51,632 bases of DNA from Actinophytocola sp. Lineage in GTDB: Bacteria; Actinomycetota; Actinomycetes; Mycobacteriales; Pseudonocardiaceae. Within the stretch, counting starts at the first letter, position 1. Every line of letters begins with the position of its first letter. Both the position numbers and the translations under genes were made by a program. Below, one piece after another: positions 1-8,816 of this stretch. The DNA is taken from NCBI RefSeq assembly GCF_009379765.1, contig NZ_WHTD01000044.1:1-51632 (forward strand). The letters are read 5' to 3'. Below the pieces are notes generated by a model that saw nothing but the letters and a program-made list of their open reading frames with translations, was not told the DNA's origin and ran no database searches.

Positions 1-116
1 CCCTGGTGCAGGGCAACGAACTTCGCGATCCGGCCCAGTGACTCCGCGGCGCGTTGAGCGCTCTGCCGGGTGTACTCAACGCTCTCGGTGAGGAGCGCGC
101 AACGTTCATCGAACAT
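1..116 (-). CDS. 5' end of an unidentified gene, cut by the window edge
   Basis: Reading leftwards from the ATG at 116, an open frame of 38 codons runs off the window without a stop. It begins MFDERCALLTESVEYTRQ and has mostly G or C third codon positions, like the neighbouring genes. An in-frame TGA two codons upstream of the ATG fixes this as the earliest start. The visible residues are helical and charged, but too few to assign a family. No clear ribosome binding site is seen. This could be chance; the support is the open frame and codon bias only. Confidence 0.3.
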   Translation of the reverse strand, partial: MFDERCALLTESVEYTRQSAQRAAESLGRIAKFVALHQ

Positions 117-487
117 GGCTCAGTTCTACCGGCGACCACCAACTTTTCCTTACACAGCAAGCAGATTCACCCATGTGGGTTTGTAGCTTGTCAGGTCTCG
201 CTCGACGTTCCTGGTGTCTCCCGCCGGGAGTCTGTTGCCAGATCACTCGCCAACACCGCGACATACTTCCCTGCCCGCACAAACAGCTCCGCCCGACCAA
301 GGCACGACGCCGACCGGCTGTGCAGCTCGAGTTCGACGGCCCGCCGGTCCACGTCCGTCCTATGAGGACGCTGCTCTGGTCGTGGTGCGGCCTGCGCAGA
401 TCGCCGCGCTTCAGGCTGAAGGTTGCCGGATTGACGCGGCAGTTGGTGCAGAACAGCCGGAACTCGTCGAAGCCGTCGGGCGAACTC
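117..487. other. Intergenic stretch, no convincing gene
   Basis: This stretch lies between the partial minus-strand frame at the left edge and the end of the epimerase gene. Open frames exist on both strands, but none shows a recognisable domain, a good start site or consistent codon bias. A minus-strand piece near 395-470 contains a CTNC-like cysteine pair, which is not enough to call a protein. I see no terminator, repeat or RNA gene here. Confidence 0.4.
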
Positions 488-1510
488 TCAGAACTGACCG
501 TCCCGCACCTGGAACTTCGTGGGCTTGTCCCACAGAACGCCCCCGCGCCGAACCCAGTCGGTCTGCCACCGCAGCAGGGTCGGGGCCAGCACGTCGGGCA
601 CACCGAACAGCTCATGACAGCGCGCCGCGTTGTTGAGCAGCGCGGTCTCGGCCTCCGACCCGGTCAGCGCCGGCGCCACACCGAGGTCGTCGCCGGCAGC
701 CTCCGCCAGGGCGCGGACCGACAACGTCTCCGGTCCGGTGAGGTTGAGGATCTCGACCTCCGGGGTTGCGATCGTCAGTGACCGCAGCGCGACCTCGTTG
801 GCATAGCCCTGCCAGACGACGTTGACATAACCGGCGCCGACATCGATCGGGCGCCCGTCGCGGACCGCGGTGCAGATGTCGGCGAGAACGCCGTACCGCA
901 GCTCCACCGCGTAGTTGAGCCGGATCAGGGTCATCGGGGTGCCGTACCGCTGCGCGGCGTAGGTCATGACCCGTTCCCGCCCGAGCGTCGACATCGCGTA
1001 CTCCCCGACCGGACCCACGGCGTCGCGTTCGGTCGCCCCGCCGCTCGCCGGGCCGACGAAGGGATAGACGTTTCCGGTCGAGAAACAGGCGATTCGCGAC
1101 CCCTGGTAGCGCCGCGCCGCCAGGCCCGCGACCACCGCGTTGGTCTGCCACAGCGGCGCTGGGTTGCCCGCGCTGCCGAACTTGGCGCCGACCATGAACA
1201 CGACGTCGGCGGCGTCCGGCAGCTCGTCGTACGGCCGGTCGCCGAGGAGGTCGAAGGCGACCGTACGCACCCCCGCCGCCCCGAGTCGTTGCCGCACGGC
1301 GTCATCGGTCCACCGGGAGACCGCGATGACCGAGCGGTCCGGGCGACCACCGGATGCCAGGGCGCGGGCCGCGAGCATGCACAGCGTCGGCCCCATCTTC
1401 CCGCCCGCGCCAAGGACGACCAGGTCGCCGTCGCCCGCGCACAGGTCCGCCACCAGGGCAGGCGACGGCGTCGACAACAGCTGTTCGAGCTCGGTCTCGT
1501 CGGCGACCAT
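488..1510 (-). CDS. NAD-dependent epimerase/dehydratase (extended SDR), atypical active site
   Basis: The 340-residue protein has the Rossmann fold of NAD-dependent sugar epimerases/dehydratases, with the nucleotide motif GAGGKMG at about residues 34-40 and an active-site-like STGNVYP strand in the middle. The presumed catalytic tyrosine lies in EYAMSTLGRER, where the YxxxK lysine is replaced by threonine, so the chemistry may be unusual or absent. It is the last gene of the binding-protein/permease operon, starting one base after the stop of the upstream permease. Its likely role is to oxidise or epimerise the imported sugar or a derivative in the cytoplasm; the substrate is unknown. The family call is firm, the reaction is not. 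Confidence 0.85.
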   Translation of the reverse strand: MVADETELEQLLSTPSPALVADLCAGDGDLVVLGAGGKMGPTLCMLAARALASGGRPDRSVIAVSRWTDDAVRQRLGAAGVRTVAFDLLGDRPYDELPDAADVVFMVGAKFGSAGNPAPLWQTNAVVAGLAARRYQGSRIACFSTGNVYPFVGPASGGATERDAVGPVGEYAMSTLGRERVMTYAAQRYGTPMTLIRLNYAVELRYGVLADICTAVRDGRPIDVGAGYVNVVWQGYANEVALRSLTIATPEVEILNLTGPETLSVRALAEAAGDDLGVAPALTGSEAETALLNNAARCHELFGVPDVLAPTLLRWQTDWVRRGGVLWDKPTKFQVRDGQF

Positions 1511-1511
1511 C

Positions 1512-2345
1512 TCAGCCCTTCACTCCCGTCATGGCCACACCCTCGGTGAAATGTCGCTGGGCGAACAGGTACGCGAGGAAGATCGGCGTGAGCGCCACCA
1601 CGGATCCGGCCAGCGTCACGTTCAGCGGCTGGGACTCCCGCATCAGCCCCGCGATACCGGTGGTCAGGGTGCGCATCTCGGGATCCTGTCCGATGACGAG
1701 CGGCCACAGGAAGTCGTTCCAGTGCCACAGGAAGACGAACAGCCCGAGAGTGGCCAGGATCGGCCGGCACAGCGGCAGGATCAGCTGAACGAAGATCCGC
1801 AGGTCCGAGGCCCCGTCCACGCGGGCGGCGTCGATGATCTCGTCCGGGATCCCGGCGATGAACTGACGCATGAGGAAGGTCGCCTGGGCGTTGGCCAGGG
1901 TGGGGACGATGAGGCCCCAGTACGTGTTGACCCCGTCCAGCTTCGACAAGATCACGAAGGTCGGGATCAGCGTGATGTGGTACGGGACCATCAGCATCGC
2001 CAGGAACGACCAGAACACCGCGGTCCGCCCCGGGAACCGCTTCTTCGCGAAGGCATAGCCCGCCATCGACGCGAGCAGCAGGACGAGGACGACGCTCACC
2101 AGTGCGTACACGAGAGTGTTGAGGATCCAGCGGGCGAGGTTGTTCGCGGAGAGGACGATCCGGTACGCCTCGGCCGTGAGACCCGTTGGGATCAGCGCGT
2201 CCGGGAAGGTCAGCACGGACGCCGGTTTGAACGACAGGACCACCATGGCGTAGAAGGGAAAGAGCGTGACGAGCGTTGCCACCGCCAGGAGCAGGGGGAC
2301 GAGCACCCGCCCGAGACGTCGGGGTCTGAACAGGACGTCGCTCAT
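1512..2345 (-). CDS. Carbohydrate ABC transporter permease, MalG/UgpE type
   Basis: The 277-residue integral membrane protein has about six membrane segments. The EAA loop that docks with the ATPase is visible as IPDEIIDAARVDGASDLRIF near residue 180, the hallmark of the MalG half of CUT1 sugar importers. The ATG overlaps the stop of the upstream permease in an ATGA arrangement, indicating translational coupling. The operon encodes no ATPase, as is common in actinobacteria where a shared MsiK-type ATPase energises several importers. It should pair with the adjacent MalF-type permease and the lipoprotein binding protein to import a sugar or oligosaccharide. Confidence 0.93.
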   Translation of the reverse strand: MSDVLFRPRRLGRVLVPLLLAVATLVTLFPFYAMVVLSFKPASVLTFPDALIPTGLTAEAYRIVLSANNLARWILNTLVYALVSVVLVLLLASMAGYAFAKKRFPGRTAVFWSFLAMLMVPYHITLIPTFVILSKLDGVNTYWGLIVPTLANAQATFLMRQFIAGIPDEIIDAARVDGASDLRIFVQLILPLCRPILATLGLFVFLWHWNDFLWPLVIGQDPEMRTLTTGIAGLMRESQPLNVTLAGSVVALTPIFLAYLFAQRHFTEGVAMTGVKG

Positions 2346-3301
2346 GTCTCCTCCTTTCCGAAGGCAACCCGCTGGACCACCGTGAACACGAGCACGATGA
2401 CGAAGAGGACCATCGAGACGGCCGCGCTGTAGCCGAAGTTGAAGAACTTGAATGCCTGGTCGTACAGCATGTATCCCATGGTGTAGGTCGAGTTGACCGG
2501 ACCGCCGCCGGTCATGATGTACACCGCGTCGAAGACCTGGAACGACGAGATGGTCTCGATGACCACGAGGAAGTACACCACCGAGCGCAGCTGCGGCAGG
2601 GTCAGGTGCCGGAACCTCTGCCACGGTCCGGCGCCGTCGACCAGGGCCGCTTCCTCCAGCTCCCGCGGGATCTCGTTGAGCCGGGCGAGGACGACGAGCA
2701 TGTCGAACCCGAACCTTCCCCACGCGGCCACGATCGCCACCGCCGGCAGTGCCAGGGTTGAGCTGGTGAGCCATGACCCGGTCGGTACGCCCAGTGCGGA
2801 CATCAACGACGGCACCGGGCCGCCGTCGTTGAAGATCCAGATGAAGATCACGCCGGCCAGCACCAACGACGTGATCACCGGAAGGAAGAAGACCGACCGG
2901 AAGAACCGCACCCCGGCGAAGGCCCGACGCACGAGAAGCGCCAGCCCGATGGACACCGCGATGACCAGTGGGACGGCGATGACCGTGTAGACGAGGGTGA
3001 CCGTGAGCGCCTTCCAGAAGAGCTGGTCCCCCAGCATGTACCGGAAGTTCTCCAGGCCCACCCAGTTGATGGCACCGCCGAGGTCCATGTTCGAGAAGGC
3101 CAGCCCGACGCCGCCGAAGAACGGCGTGAACCGGAAGGCGACGAACAAGGCGAGCATGGGGAGGACGAAGGCGAAGCCGATCAGGGCGTCCCGCCGATGT
3201 CGCCCGGCCAAGCGAGGTCTCGGCACCCGGGCGCCTTCCCCGGGTGCCGAGACCTCGGCCGGGCGAGCCGGCCTCGCCGCCACCACCTGCGGTCGGGACA
3301 C
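2342..3301 (-). CDS. Carbohydrate ABC transporter permease, MalF/UgpA type
   Basis: The 319-residue protein has a cytoplasmic Arg/Pro-rich N-terminus followed by six membrane segments starting near residue 40 (LIGFAFVLPMLALFVAF). The ATPase-docking EAA loop is seen as IPRELEEAALVDGAGPW near residue 215. The start is a GTG at 3301 whose first base is the last base of the binding-protein TAG stop (TAGTG), so the two are translationally coupled. Its own stop overlaps the next permease start. Together with that permease it forms the membrane channel of a CUT1-family importer. The transported sugar cannot be read from the sequence. Confidence 0.93.
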   Translation of the reverse strand: MSRPQVVAARPARPAEVSAPGEGARVPRPRLAGRHRRDALIGFAFVLPMLALFVAFRFTPFFGGVGLAFSNMDLGGAINWVGLENFRYMLGDQLFWKALTVTLVYTVIAVPLVIAVSIGLALLVRRAFAGVRFFRSVFFLPVITSLVLAGVIFIWIFNDGGPVPSLMSALGVPTGSWLTSSTLALPAVAIVAAWGRFGFDMLVVLARLNEIPRELEEAALVDGAGPWQRFRHLTLPQLRSVVYFLVVIETISSFQVFDAVYIMTGGGPVNSTYTMGYMLYDQAFKFFNFGYSAAVSMVLFVIVLVFTVVQRVAFGKEET

Positions 3302-4545
3302 TATTTCGAGAGGATCTGCTGCGCGGCTCCCGCGGCGTCGTCGAGGGCCTGCTCCGGGGTCTTCTCGCCGAGGACGGCGGCCTGGACCTCAGGGGCGACG
3401 ACCGCCTGGATCTCCCGCGCCTTGGCCACTGCCGGCCCGGTGTAGGTCATGTCGAGGTACTTGGCCGACTCCGCCTCGACCGTTCCCGGCGCGTACTCGA
3501 GGGGTGCCGTCGTCTTGGGCGCGAAGTAGCCGCCGAACTTGTCGACCGCGGCCATGACCTCGGGCGTCGTGACGAAGCTGAGCCACTCCGCGGCGGCCGC
3601 CTTGTTCTTGGATCCCTTGAGGATGGTGTAGGAGCCCACCGTCCCGTAGGTCTTCTGCTCCTTGTTCTTCAGCGGAGGGATCACCACCCGGTCGTCGCCC
3701 CACTGCTCGGTCAGGAGGGTGGGCTCGATCTGGAACTCGCACGCCACCTGACGTTTCGCGATGGCGGACTGCTCGAGCGGGACCGCGGTCGTCGCCTCGG
3801 ACTTGGGCGCGTATCCCTTGTCGACCAGGTCGGTCAGGAAGGTCAGCGCCTCGACCGCCTCGGAACTCTTGAGCGACAGCTCTCCGGACTTGTCGAAGAT
3901 GTCCCCGCCGGCCTGCCACACCCAGGGGTAGAACGTCGTGTTGAGCGCGGCGGCGTTCGTCGCGTCGACCTGCGTGGCGTACAGGCCCTTCGCCTTGAGC
4001 TTGGGCGCCATCGCCATGAGGTCCTCCCAGGTCGCCGGCGGCGTGGTCACGCCGGCCTGGGTCAGCACCTTCTTGTCACACGTCCCGGGGATGACGCTCA
4101 TGAGGATCGGCGCACCGTACAGCTGTGCGTCCACGGTCACGGCGGACAGCGCGGAGGGCCGGTACCCCTCTGTCGACACCGAGTCGGGGATCGGCTCGAG
4201 GGCGCCCTTTGCCTGCATGGCACGCAGCTCGTCCGGGACCATGTACGCCACGTCCGGGGCATTGCCACCGGTGATCTGCGTGACGAGCGTCGTCTCGCGG
4301 TCCTTCCACGGCTGCACGTCCACCGTCACGGCGATGTCCGGGTTCACCTTCTTGAAGGCCTCGATCTGGGTCGCCCAGAACGCCTTGTCCGCCGCGTCGT
4401 CCTTCAGCGGATAGACCCGGACCGTGATCGATCCCCCGGCCCCCTCCCCGTCGGCCGACCCGTCGTCACTCCCGCACGCGGCGAGCGAGGCGCCAGTCAG
4501 CAGGCAGACGAAGAGGGGAACGATTGACCAGCGCTTCGACATCAT
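3301..4545 (-). CDS. Sugar-binding lipoprotein of an ABC importer
   Basis: The 414-residue extracellular solute-binding protein (SBP family 1) begins with a lipoprotein signal peptide; the lipobox LAAC sits near residue 23, and a Gly/Ser/Asp-rich linker follows. The start chosen is the first ATG of an ATGATG pair because AGGGG lies at the right spacing upstream; a start 17 codons earlier lacks this. The mature part has the usual two-lobed features (TWEDL, GSYTILKGSKNKAAAAEWL). It should capture a sugar at the outer membrane face and hand it to the two permeases encoded next. Its promoter overlaps palindromic site 1 of the regulon. Confidence 0.92.
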   Translation of the reverse strand: MMSKRWSIVPLFVCLLTGASLAACGSDDGSADGEGAGGSITVRVYPLKDDAADKAFWATQIEAFKKVNPDIAVTVDVQPWKDRETTLVTQITGGNAPDVAYMVPDELRAMQAKGALEPIPDSVSTEGYRPSALSAVTVDAQLYGAPILMSVIPGTCDKKVLTQAGVTTPPATWEDLMAMAPKLKAKGLYATQVDATNAAALNTTFYPWVWQAGGDIFDKSGELSLKSSEAVEALTFLTDLVDKGYAPKSEATTAVPLEQSAIAKRQVACEFQIEPTLLTEQWGDDRVVIPPLKNKEQKTYGTVGSYTILKGSKNKAAAAEWLSFVTTPEVMAAVDKFGGYFAPKTTAPLEYAPGTVEAESAKYLDMTYTGPAVAKAREIQAVVAPEVQAAVLGEKTPEQALDDAAGAAQQILSK

Positions 4546-4569
4546 CGCGACAACCCCTATCTCATCGGA

Positions 4570-4587
4570 TTTCAGACCGGACCGTAA
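4570..4587 (-). promoter_or_regulatory. Regulon operator, site 1
   Basis: On the minus strand this reads TTACGGTCCGGTCTGAAA. Its left half is a perfect TTACGGTC half-site of the ideal palindrome TTACGGTCNNGACCGTAA; the right half matches 5 of 8. It contains the -10 element of the binding-protein operon promoter, so a bound protein should block that promoter. Related copies lie at 4659-4676 and 12934-12951. The role as an operator is inferred from the repeat and position. Confidence 0.65.
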
Positions 4588-4609
4588 TGACCCCAAGTCG
4601 TCTCGTCAA
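4581..4609 (-). promoter_or_regulatory. Promoter for the binding-protein/permease operon
   Basis: On the minus strand TTGACG (4604-4609) is followed after 17 bases by TACGGT (4581-4586), a good housekeeping-type promoter. The -10 hexamer lies inside operator site 1. Transcription would start near 4574, leaving a leader of about 30 bases before the ATG at 4545. Confidence 0.6.
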
Positions 4610-4635
4610 GCCCGTGCGTGATCGATCCACCCACG

Positions 4636-4665
4636 TTGACATGGCCGTTTCGGCACAGTTACGGT
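4636..4665 (+). promoter_or_regulatory. Promoter for the aldolase/SIS/kinase operon
   Basis: TTGACA at 4636-4641 is followed after 18 bases by TACGGT at 4660-4665. The -10 hexamer lies inside operator site 2 (4659-4676). Predicted transcription start is near 4672, giving a leader of about 35 bases that contains GGAG before the ATG at 4707. Confidence 0.6.
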
Positions 4666-4676
4666 CAGGACCGATA
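4659..4676 (+). promoter_or_regulatory. Regulon operator, site 2
   Basis: The sequence TTACGGTCAGGACCGATA has a perfect left half-site TTACGGTC and a right half matching 6 of 8 of GACCGTAA. It spans the -10 box and the expected transcription start of the plus-strand catabolic operon. Its core GGTC-N2-GACC has the same layout as DasR/NagR-type GntR-family operators; this suggests, but does not prove, a GntR/HutC-type regulator. Confidence 0.65.
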
Positions 4677-4706
4677 TTGTCACTGCGACGCGACGGAGTC
4701 TTGTGG

Positions 4707-5795
4707 ATGACCAGGACTGACCCGGGGGCCGATCCGGCTGCGGTCAGGGCGGACGACACACCCCCTCTGACGATCCTGAGACAGGGTTGCGCCATTCCTG
4801 CCCATCCCCTGGCCCTGGACGACGGCGGCGGCTTCGACCCGAGCCACCAACGCGCGCTGACCCGCTACTACCTCGACTCGGGAGCCCGGGGACTCGCCGT
4901 CGGCGTCCACTCGACGGAGTTCGCCATCCGTGCGGTCGGTCTGCTGGATCCCGTCCTGGAGCTCGCGGCCGAGACGGTCGCCGACTGGTCCCGGCGCAGC
5001 ATCGTCCTCATCGCCGGCGCGTGCGGTCCGGCGCGCCAGGCCGTCGCCGAGGCGGAACGCGCGGCCAGGCTCGGTTACCACGCGGTCCTGCTCAGCCCCA
5101 ACGGTCTCGACGGCGTCGACGAGGAGGTGCTGCTGGACCGGACTCGCGCCGTCGCGGAGGTGCTCCCGGTCGTCGGTTTCTACCTGCAACCGTCGGCGGG
5201 TGGCCGGTATCTCTCGCCCGAGTTCTGGACCCGGACGGCGCTCATTCCCCAGGTCCTGGCCATCAAGGTCGCTCCGTTCGACCGCTACCAGACCCTCGAC
5301 GTGGCGCGCGGCGTCCACCAGGCCGGCCGAGCAGGCGACCTCGCGCTCTACACCGGCAACGACGACAACATCGTGGCCGACCTGCTGACGTCCTTCGACT
5401 TCGGCACGGGACCCGACCGTGCGCGGGTCGACATCCGCGGTGGCCTGCTCGGACAATGGGGCGTGTGGGCCGCACGGGCCGTCGAGCTCCTCGACCTCGC
5501 CCGCCGCGCCAAGGCCGGCGAATCGGGCCTCTACCCCGAGCTCCTGGCGTTGTCCGGACGGATGACCGATGCGAACAGCGCGATCTTCGACGCACGCGGT
5601 GCCTTCCGAGGCTGCATCCCGGGCATCAAGCAGGTGCTCAAGGACCAAGGGCTCGTCGCGAGCACGCGGTGCCTCGACCCGGGGGAGGTCCTCTCCCCGG
5701 GGCAGCACGCGGAGATCGACCGGGTTCGACGTGAACATCCCCAGCTCGCCGACGACGTATTCGTCAGCGAGTACCTGGACCGCTGGCTGGCCTGA
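4707..5795 (+). CDS. Dihydrodipicolinate synthase/N-acetylneuraminate lyase family aldolase
   Basis: The 362-residue protein has the TIM-barrel pattern of the DHDPS/NAL class I aldolase superfamily. The Schiff-base lysine is visible in VLAIKVAPFDRY and the catalytic tyrosine in VVGFYLQPSAGG. It is longer than typical DapA (about 290 residues), mainly at the C-terminus, so it is not the lysine-pathway enzyme but probably a sugar-acid aldolase or dehydratase. The ATG at 4707 is chosen because GGAG lies 8 bases upstream. It is first in a plus-strand operon with a SIS protein, a sugar kinase and a ceramidase-like hydrolase, and divergent from the importer operon with shared operators. The substrate is not known. 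Confidence 0.85.
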   Translation: MTRTDPGADPAAVRADDTPPLTILRQGCAIPAHPLALDDGGGFDPSHQRALTRYYLDSGARGLAVGVHSTEFAIRAVGLLDPVLELAAETVADWSRRSIVLIAGACGPARQAVAEAERAARLGYHAVLLSPNGLDGVDEEVLLDRTRAVAEVLPVVGFYLQPSAGGRYLSPEFWTRTALIPQVLAIKVAPFDRYQTLDVARGVHQAGRAGDLALYTGNDDNIVADLLTSFDFGTGPDRARVDIRGGLLGQWGVWAARAVELLDLARRAKAGESGLYPELLALSGRMTDANSAIFDARGAFRGCIPGIKQVLKDQGLVASTRCLDPGEVLSPGQHAEIDRVRREHPQLADDVFVSEYLDRWLA

Positions 5796-5808
5796 GGAGG
5801 AGACGACC

Positions 5809-6561
5809 ATGAGCGCAGCCGACGCCTTCGCCACGACGGCACTCACCCAGCTCGGCCGGGTGGTCGACGAGCAACGCGAGAACATCGCAGCCGGGGGCGC
5901 GATGATCGCGGCGGCCCTGGCGGCCGGTGGCATCCTCCACGCCTACGGCACCGGTCACTCCCGCAGCGTCGCGCTCGAGCTCGTCGCCAGGGCCGGAGGC
6001 TTCATCCCCACGAACCTGTTGTCCATCAAGGATCTCGTCCTCTGGGGCGGACAGGCGCCCGAGTCGATTCGCGACCCCAGGCTGGAGCGCGAGCCCGGCG
6101 TGGCAGAAGCCGTTCTCGCGCTGCACGACGTGCGGGCGGGCGACGTCATGGTCATCGCGTCCAACTCGGGCATGAACCCGGCCATCGTCGAGATGGCCAG
6201 GCTCGTGCGGGACCGCGGCGTGCCGGTGGTCGCCGTCGGCTCGCTCGCCCACAGCCGGGCCGTGGCCAGCCGGGACACCACGGGCACGACCCTGTTCGAC
6301 AACGCGGACGTCGTCGTGGACACCCTCACCCCGCACGGCGACGCCGTCGTCGCCCTCGAGACCGGCGGCTACGCCTGCGGCACCTCGACCCTGGGCGGCG
6401 TGCTCATCGCCCAGCTCCTGGTCGCCCGCGCGATCGAGGAGCTGGACCGGCGGCAGGTGCACGTCCCGGTCTACCGGTCGATGAACACGAGTGGGGCGGA
6501 CACGTCGAACGCCGAGGCCGAACAGTCGTGGGCCGCGCGCCTGCGGCCCGTCGAGGCCTGA
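5809..6561 (+). CDS. SIS-domain phosphosugar-binding protein (UPF0309-like)
   Basis: The 250-residue protein has a sugar isomerase (SIS) fold. The phosphosugar loop is GTGHS near residue 46, and a second loop IASNSGMNPA lies near residue 120. This resembles the UPF0309 group of stand-alone SIS proteins. AGGAGG just after the aldolase stop gives a strong ribosome binding site, and the gap is 13 bases, so it belongs to the same operon. It probably isomerises or processes a phosphorylated amino sugar made by the kinase encoded next. The function within the pathway is inferred from context. Confidence 0.85.
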   Translation: MSAADAFATTALTQLGRVVDEQRENIAAGGAMIAAALAAGGILHAYGTGHSRSVALELVARAGGFIPTNLLSIKDLVLWGGQAPESIRDPRLEREPGVAEAVLALHDVRAGDVMVIASNSGMNPAIVEMARLVRDRGVPVVAVGSLAHSRAVASRDTTGTTLFDNADVVVDTLTPHGDAVVALETGGYACGTSTLGGVLIAQLLVARAIEELDRRQVHVPVYRSMNTSGADTSNAEAEQSWAARLRPVEA

Positions 6562-6577
6562 GCCCGGGGTGGCCGAG

Positions 6578-7573
6578 ATGACTGTGGGTGAGCCGACCGT
6601 GGCTGAGCCGACCGTGGTCGCGGTCGACCAGGGCAAGTCGGGCACCCGGGCCGAGGCTCGCGTCGAGAGCGGGGCGAGTGTGCACGGCGCCGCGCCCGGC
6701 CTGTCGCTCGCCCGCGGCTCCGAGCTGGGCTCCACCGGCGCCGACGCCGTGGTCGACGCGGTGGCGAGCCTTCGCCTCCCGAGGCCACCCGATGTGGTGT
6801 CCGTCGGCACCACCGCCGCTCCGGAGAGCCAGGACGCGCGCCGCGAGCTGGCCGCGGAGCTCCGCGCCCGGCTGGGCGCCGAACGGGTCCTCGTCACGGA
6901 GGACGCGGTCACGGCGCATCTCGGGGCCTTCCGAGGCGCGCCCGGAGTCGTCGTGTCCGCCGGCACGGGCGCCATCGCGCTCTGGTCCGACGGCCAGACC
7001 TGTGCCCGGGTCGACGGCTGGGGGCCGATCCTCGGCGACCATGGCAGTGGTGTCGCCATCGGCGGTGCCGGGCTGCGCGCCGCCTTCTCGGCCATGGACG
7101 GACGTGGCGCGCCGACATCGCTCATGGAGTCGGCACGGCGCCACCTCGGCGGACTGGGTCTGGACGCGGCCAGGAGGTTGCACGCCGCCGCCAACCCGAC
7201 CGAGATCATCTCCGACTTCGCCGTCGACGTGCTGCGCGCCGCCGAGGAAGGCGACCAGGTCGCCGGCGCGATCGTCGCCCGGGCGGCGACCGACCTCGCC
7301 ACCAGCGCCGCGCTCGCCGCGCGGCTCTCGTTGGCGGCCGGGGAGCATCCGCGGTGTTGCGCCGTCGGGCAGCTCATGCGGAGCCCGGCCCTGCGATCCG
7401 CGTTCACCGAGCGAGCGACCGAGTTGGGGCTCGTCGTCGGGCCGGCTCCCGCGGGCTCCCTGGCGGGTGCCATGTTCCTTGCCACGACGGGGCCGCCCCC
7501 GGCCTTCGCCGCCCTCGTCGGCGTCGCCGCCGGCGCCCGGTCGCGGCTGCCCGGCCCGCTGGGCGCCCGGTGA
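6578..7573 (+). CDS. BadF/BadG/N-acetylglucosamine-kinase family sugar kinase
   Basis: The 331-residue protein matches the ASKHA-fold ATPase family that includes N-acetylglucosamine kinases. The phosphate-1 motif is AVDQGKSGTR near residue 15, and later motifs are VSAGTGAIAL and WGPILGDHGSG near residues 127-155. The ATG at 6578 is preferred because GGGG lies 8 bases upstream; an in-frame GTG at 6569 is possible. It lies 16 bases after the SIS gene. It probably phosphorylates the imported sugar, most likely an amino sugar given the family. Its GTGA end overlaps the start of the next gene. Confidence 0.85.
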   Translation: MTVGEPTVAEPTVVAVDQGKSGTRAEARVESGASVHGAAPGLSLARGSELGSTGADAVVDAVASLRLPRPPDVVSVGTTAAPESQDARRELAAELRARLGAERVLVTEDAVTAHLGAFRGAPGVVVSAGTGAIALWSDGQTCARVDGWGPILGDHGSGVAIGGAGLRAAFSAMDGRGAPTSLMESARRHLGGLGLDAARRLHAAANPTEIISDFAVDVLRAAEEGDQVAGAIVARAATDLATSAALAARLSLAAGEHPRCCAVGQLMRSPALRSAFTERATELGLVVGPAPAGSLAGAMFLATTGPPPAFAALVGVAAGARSRLPGPLGAR

Positions 7574-8816
7574 GAGTCGGTCACGGCGCCGCGCCTATCC
7601 CGGTCCCGGACGGCTCGACGATGGGCGGCTACGTGGACCGTCGCGGACCGAGCAGCGGGATCGCCGACCAGCTCGAGGCACACGTCGTGACCTTCACCGA
7701 TGGATCCCGCCGGTTCGCTCTGGTCGTCCTGGACCTCATCTGCGTGAACGTGGATCTCGCCGGCGCGGTCCGGCACGCTCTCGTGGACCTCGGGGTCGAC
7801 GAGTCCTGGGTGTGCGCCACCCACACGCACTCCGGTCCGGAGACGGGTTGCCGGCCGCGCGGGGCCGAGACGCCGGCGCCGTGGACCGAGGTGTGCGCGG
7901 CCGCCGTCCGGCAGGCGACCCGGGACGCCGTCGCCGGCGAGCTGTCGGGGTCGCTCACCGCCACCACGGTGGCCGTGGCCGGCGTGGCGTCGGTCCGAAG
8001 TAGACCGGATGGGGCGCTGCCCGTGCCGGTGGACCTGGTCTCGTTCCACACCGGTCACCTCGACGGGGCTCTGGTGGTGCTGCCCGTCCATCCGACGGTG
8101 CTGCCGGCCGGCAGCACCGTGGTGAGCGCGGACCTCGCCGGGGCCGTGCGCCGGGCCTCGGCCGAACGGCTCGCGGCCACCGGACGCGCGCCGTGGGTCG
8201 TCGTCGTGACCGGCGCGGCGGGCGACATCAGCACCCGCGGCGTCCGCCGCGGCACGGATCCCGATGAGTGCGACCGACTTGGTCGCGTCGTCGCGGACCA
8301 GGTCGTGGCGCCGCGCTCACCCGCCAGTCCTCGGCACCGTCGCCGGTCGGTCGCGACGACGCCGTCCTGACCGCGGCGGCCGACGTGACCCTGGCTCCGG
8401 GCGAGCAGACTCGGGACGACGCGGACGACCGTGGCAGGTCCACATCGGACGGGTCCGCGCGGCAGGAGGAGACCCTTCGCCAGGCCCGGCGACTCCGCCG
8501 GTCCCTGGGCCACTCCGACGCTCCCCTGCCCGCCACCGTCCGTGCCGCCCGGCTCGGGAGCGTCGGCCTCGTCGGCCTGCCCGGCGAGCCCTTCCTCGGG
8601 CTCCGGTCCCGCGCCGTCGAGACGCTCGGTGGCGAGCAGGTGCTCCTGCTGGGCTACGTCGGCGGCTACGTCGGTTACCTGCCGACTCGGGAGGCGTTCG
8701 CCGGCGAGCCGACGTACGAGACCGTCATCAGCGCCGTGGCGGCCGGCGAACCGGAACGGCTCGTCGACACCGGCACCGGGCTGCTTTCCCTGCTGGGTCA
8801 GAACTCCGCCAGCTGA
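7570..8816 (+). pseudogene. Neutral/alkaline ceramidase-like hydrolase, frameshifted
   Basis: Two consecutive frames together give a protein of about 415 residues resembling the neutral ceramidase N-terminal domain. The first part (GTG at 7570 overlapping the kinase TGA) holds CATHTHSGPE, a hallmark of the family, and VTGAAGDIST. The second part, in another frame up to 8816, holds GLPGEPFLGLRSRAVE and LGYVGGYVGYLPTREAF. The break lies near 8310-8316, where one missing G (GCGCCGC instead of GCGGCCGC) would restore a continuous frame reading ...VVAAALTRQ. Either this is a real recent inactivation or a sequencing error. No signal peptide is visible, so the intact enzyme would act in the cytoplasm, perhaps as an amidase on an N-acylated sugar; that role is inference. 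Confidence 0.8.

Noticed and set aside
1140..2432. Long plus-strand open frame opposite the permeases
   Set aside because: It lies antisense to two clear membrane permease genes and is charged low-complexity sequence, as expected from the GC-rich complement of hydrophobic codons.
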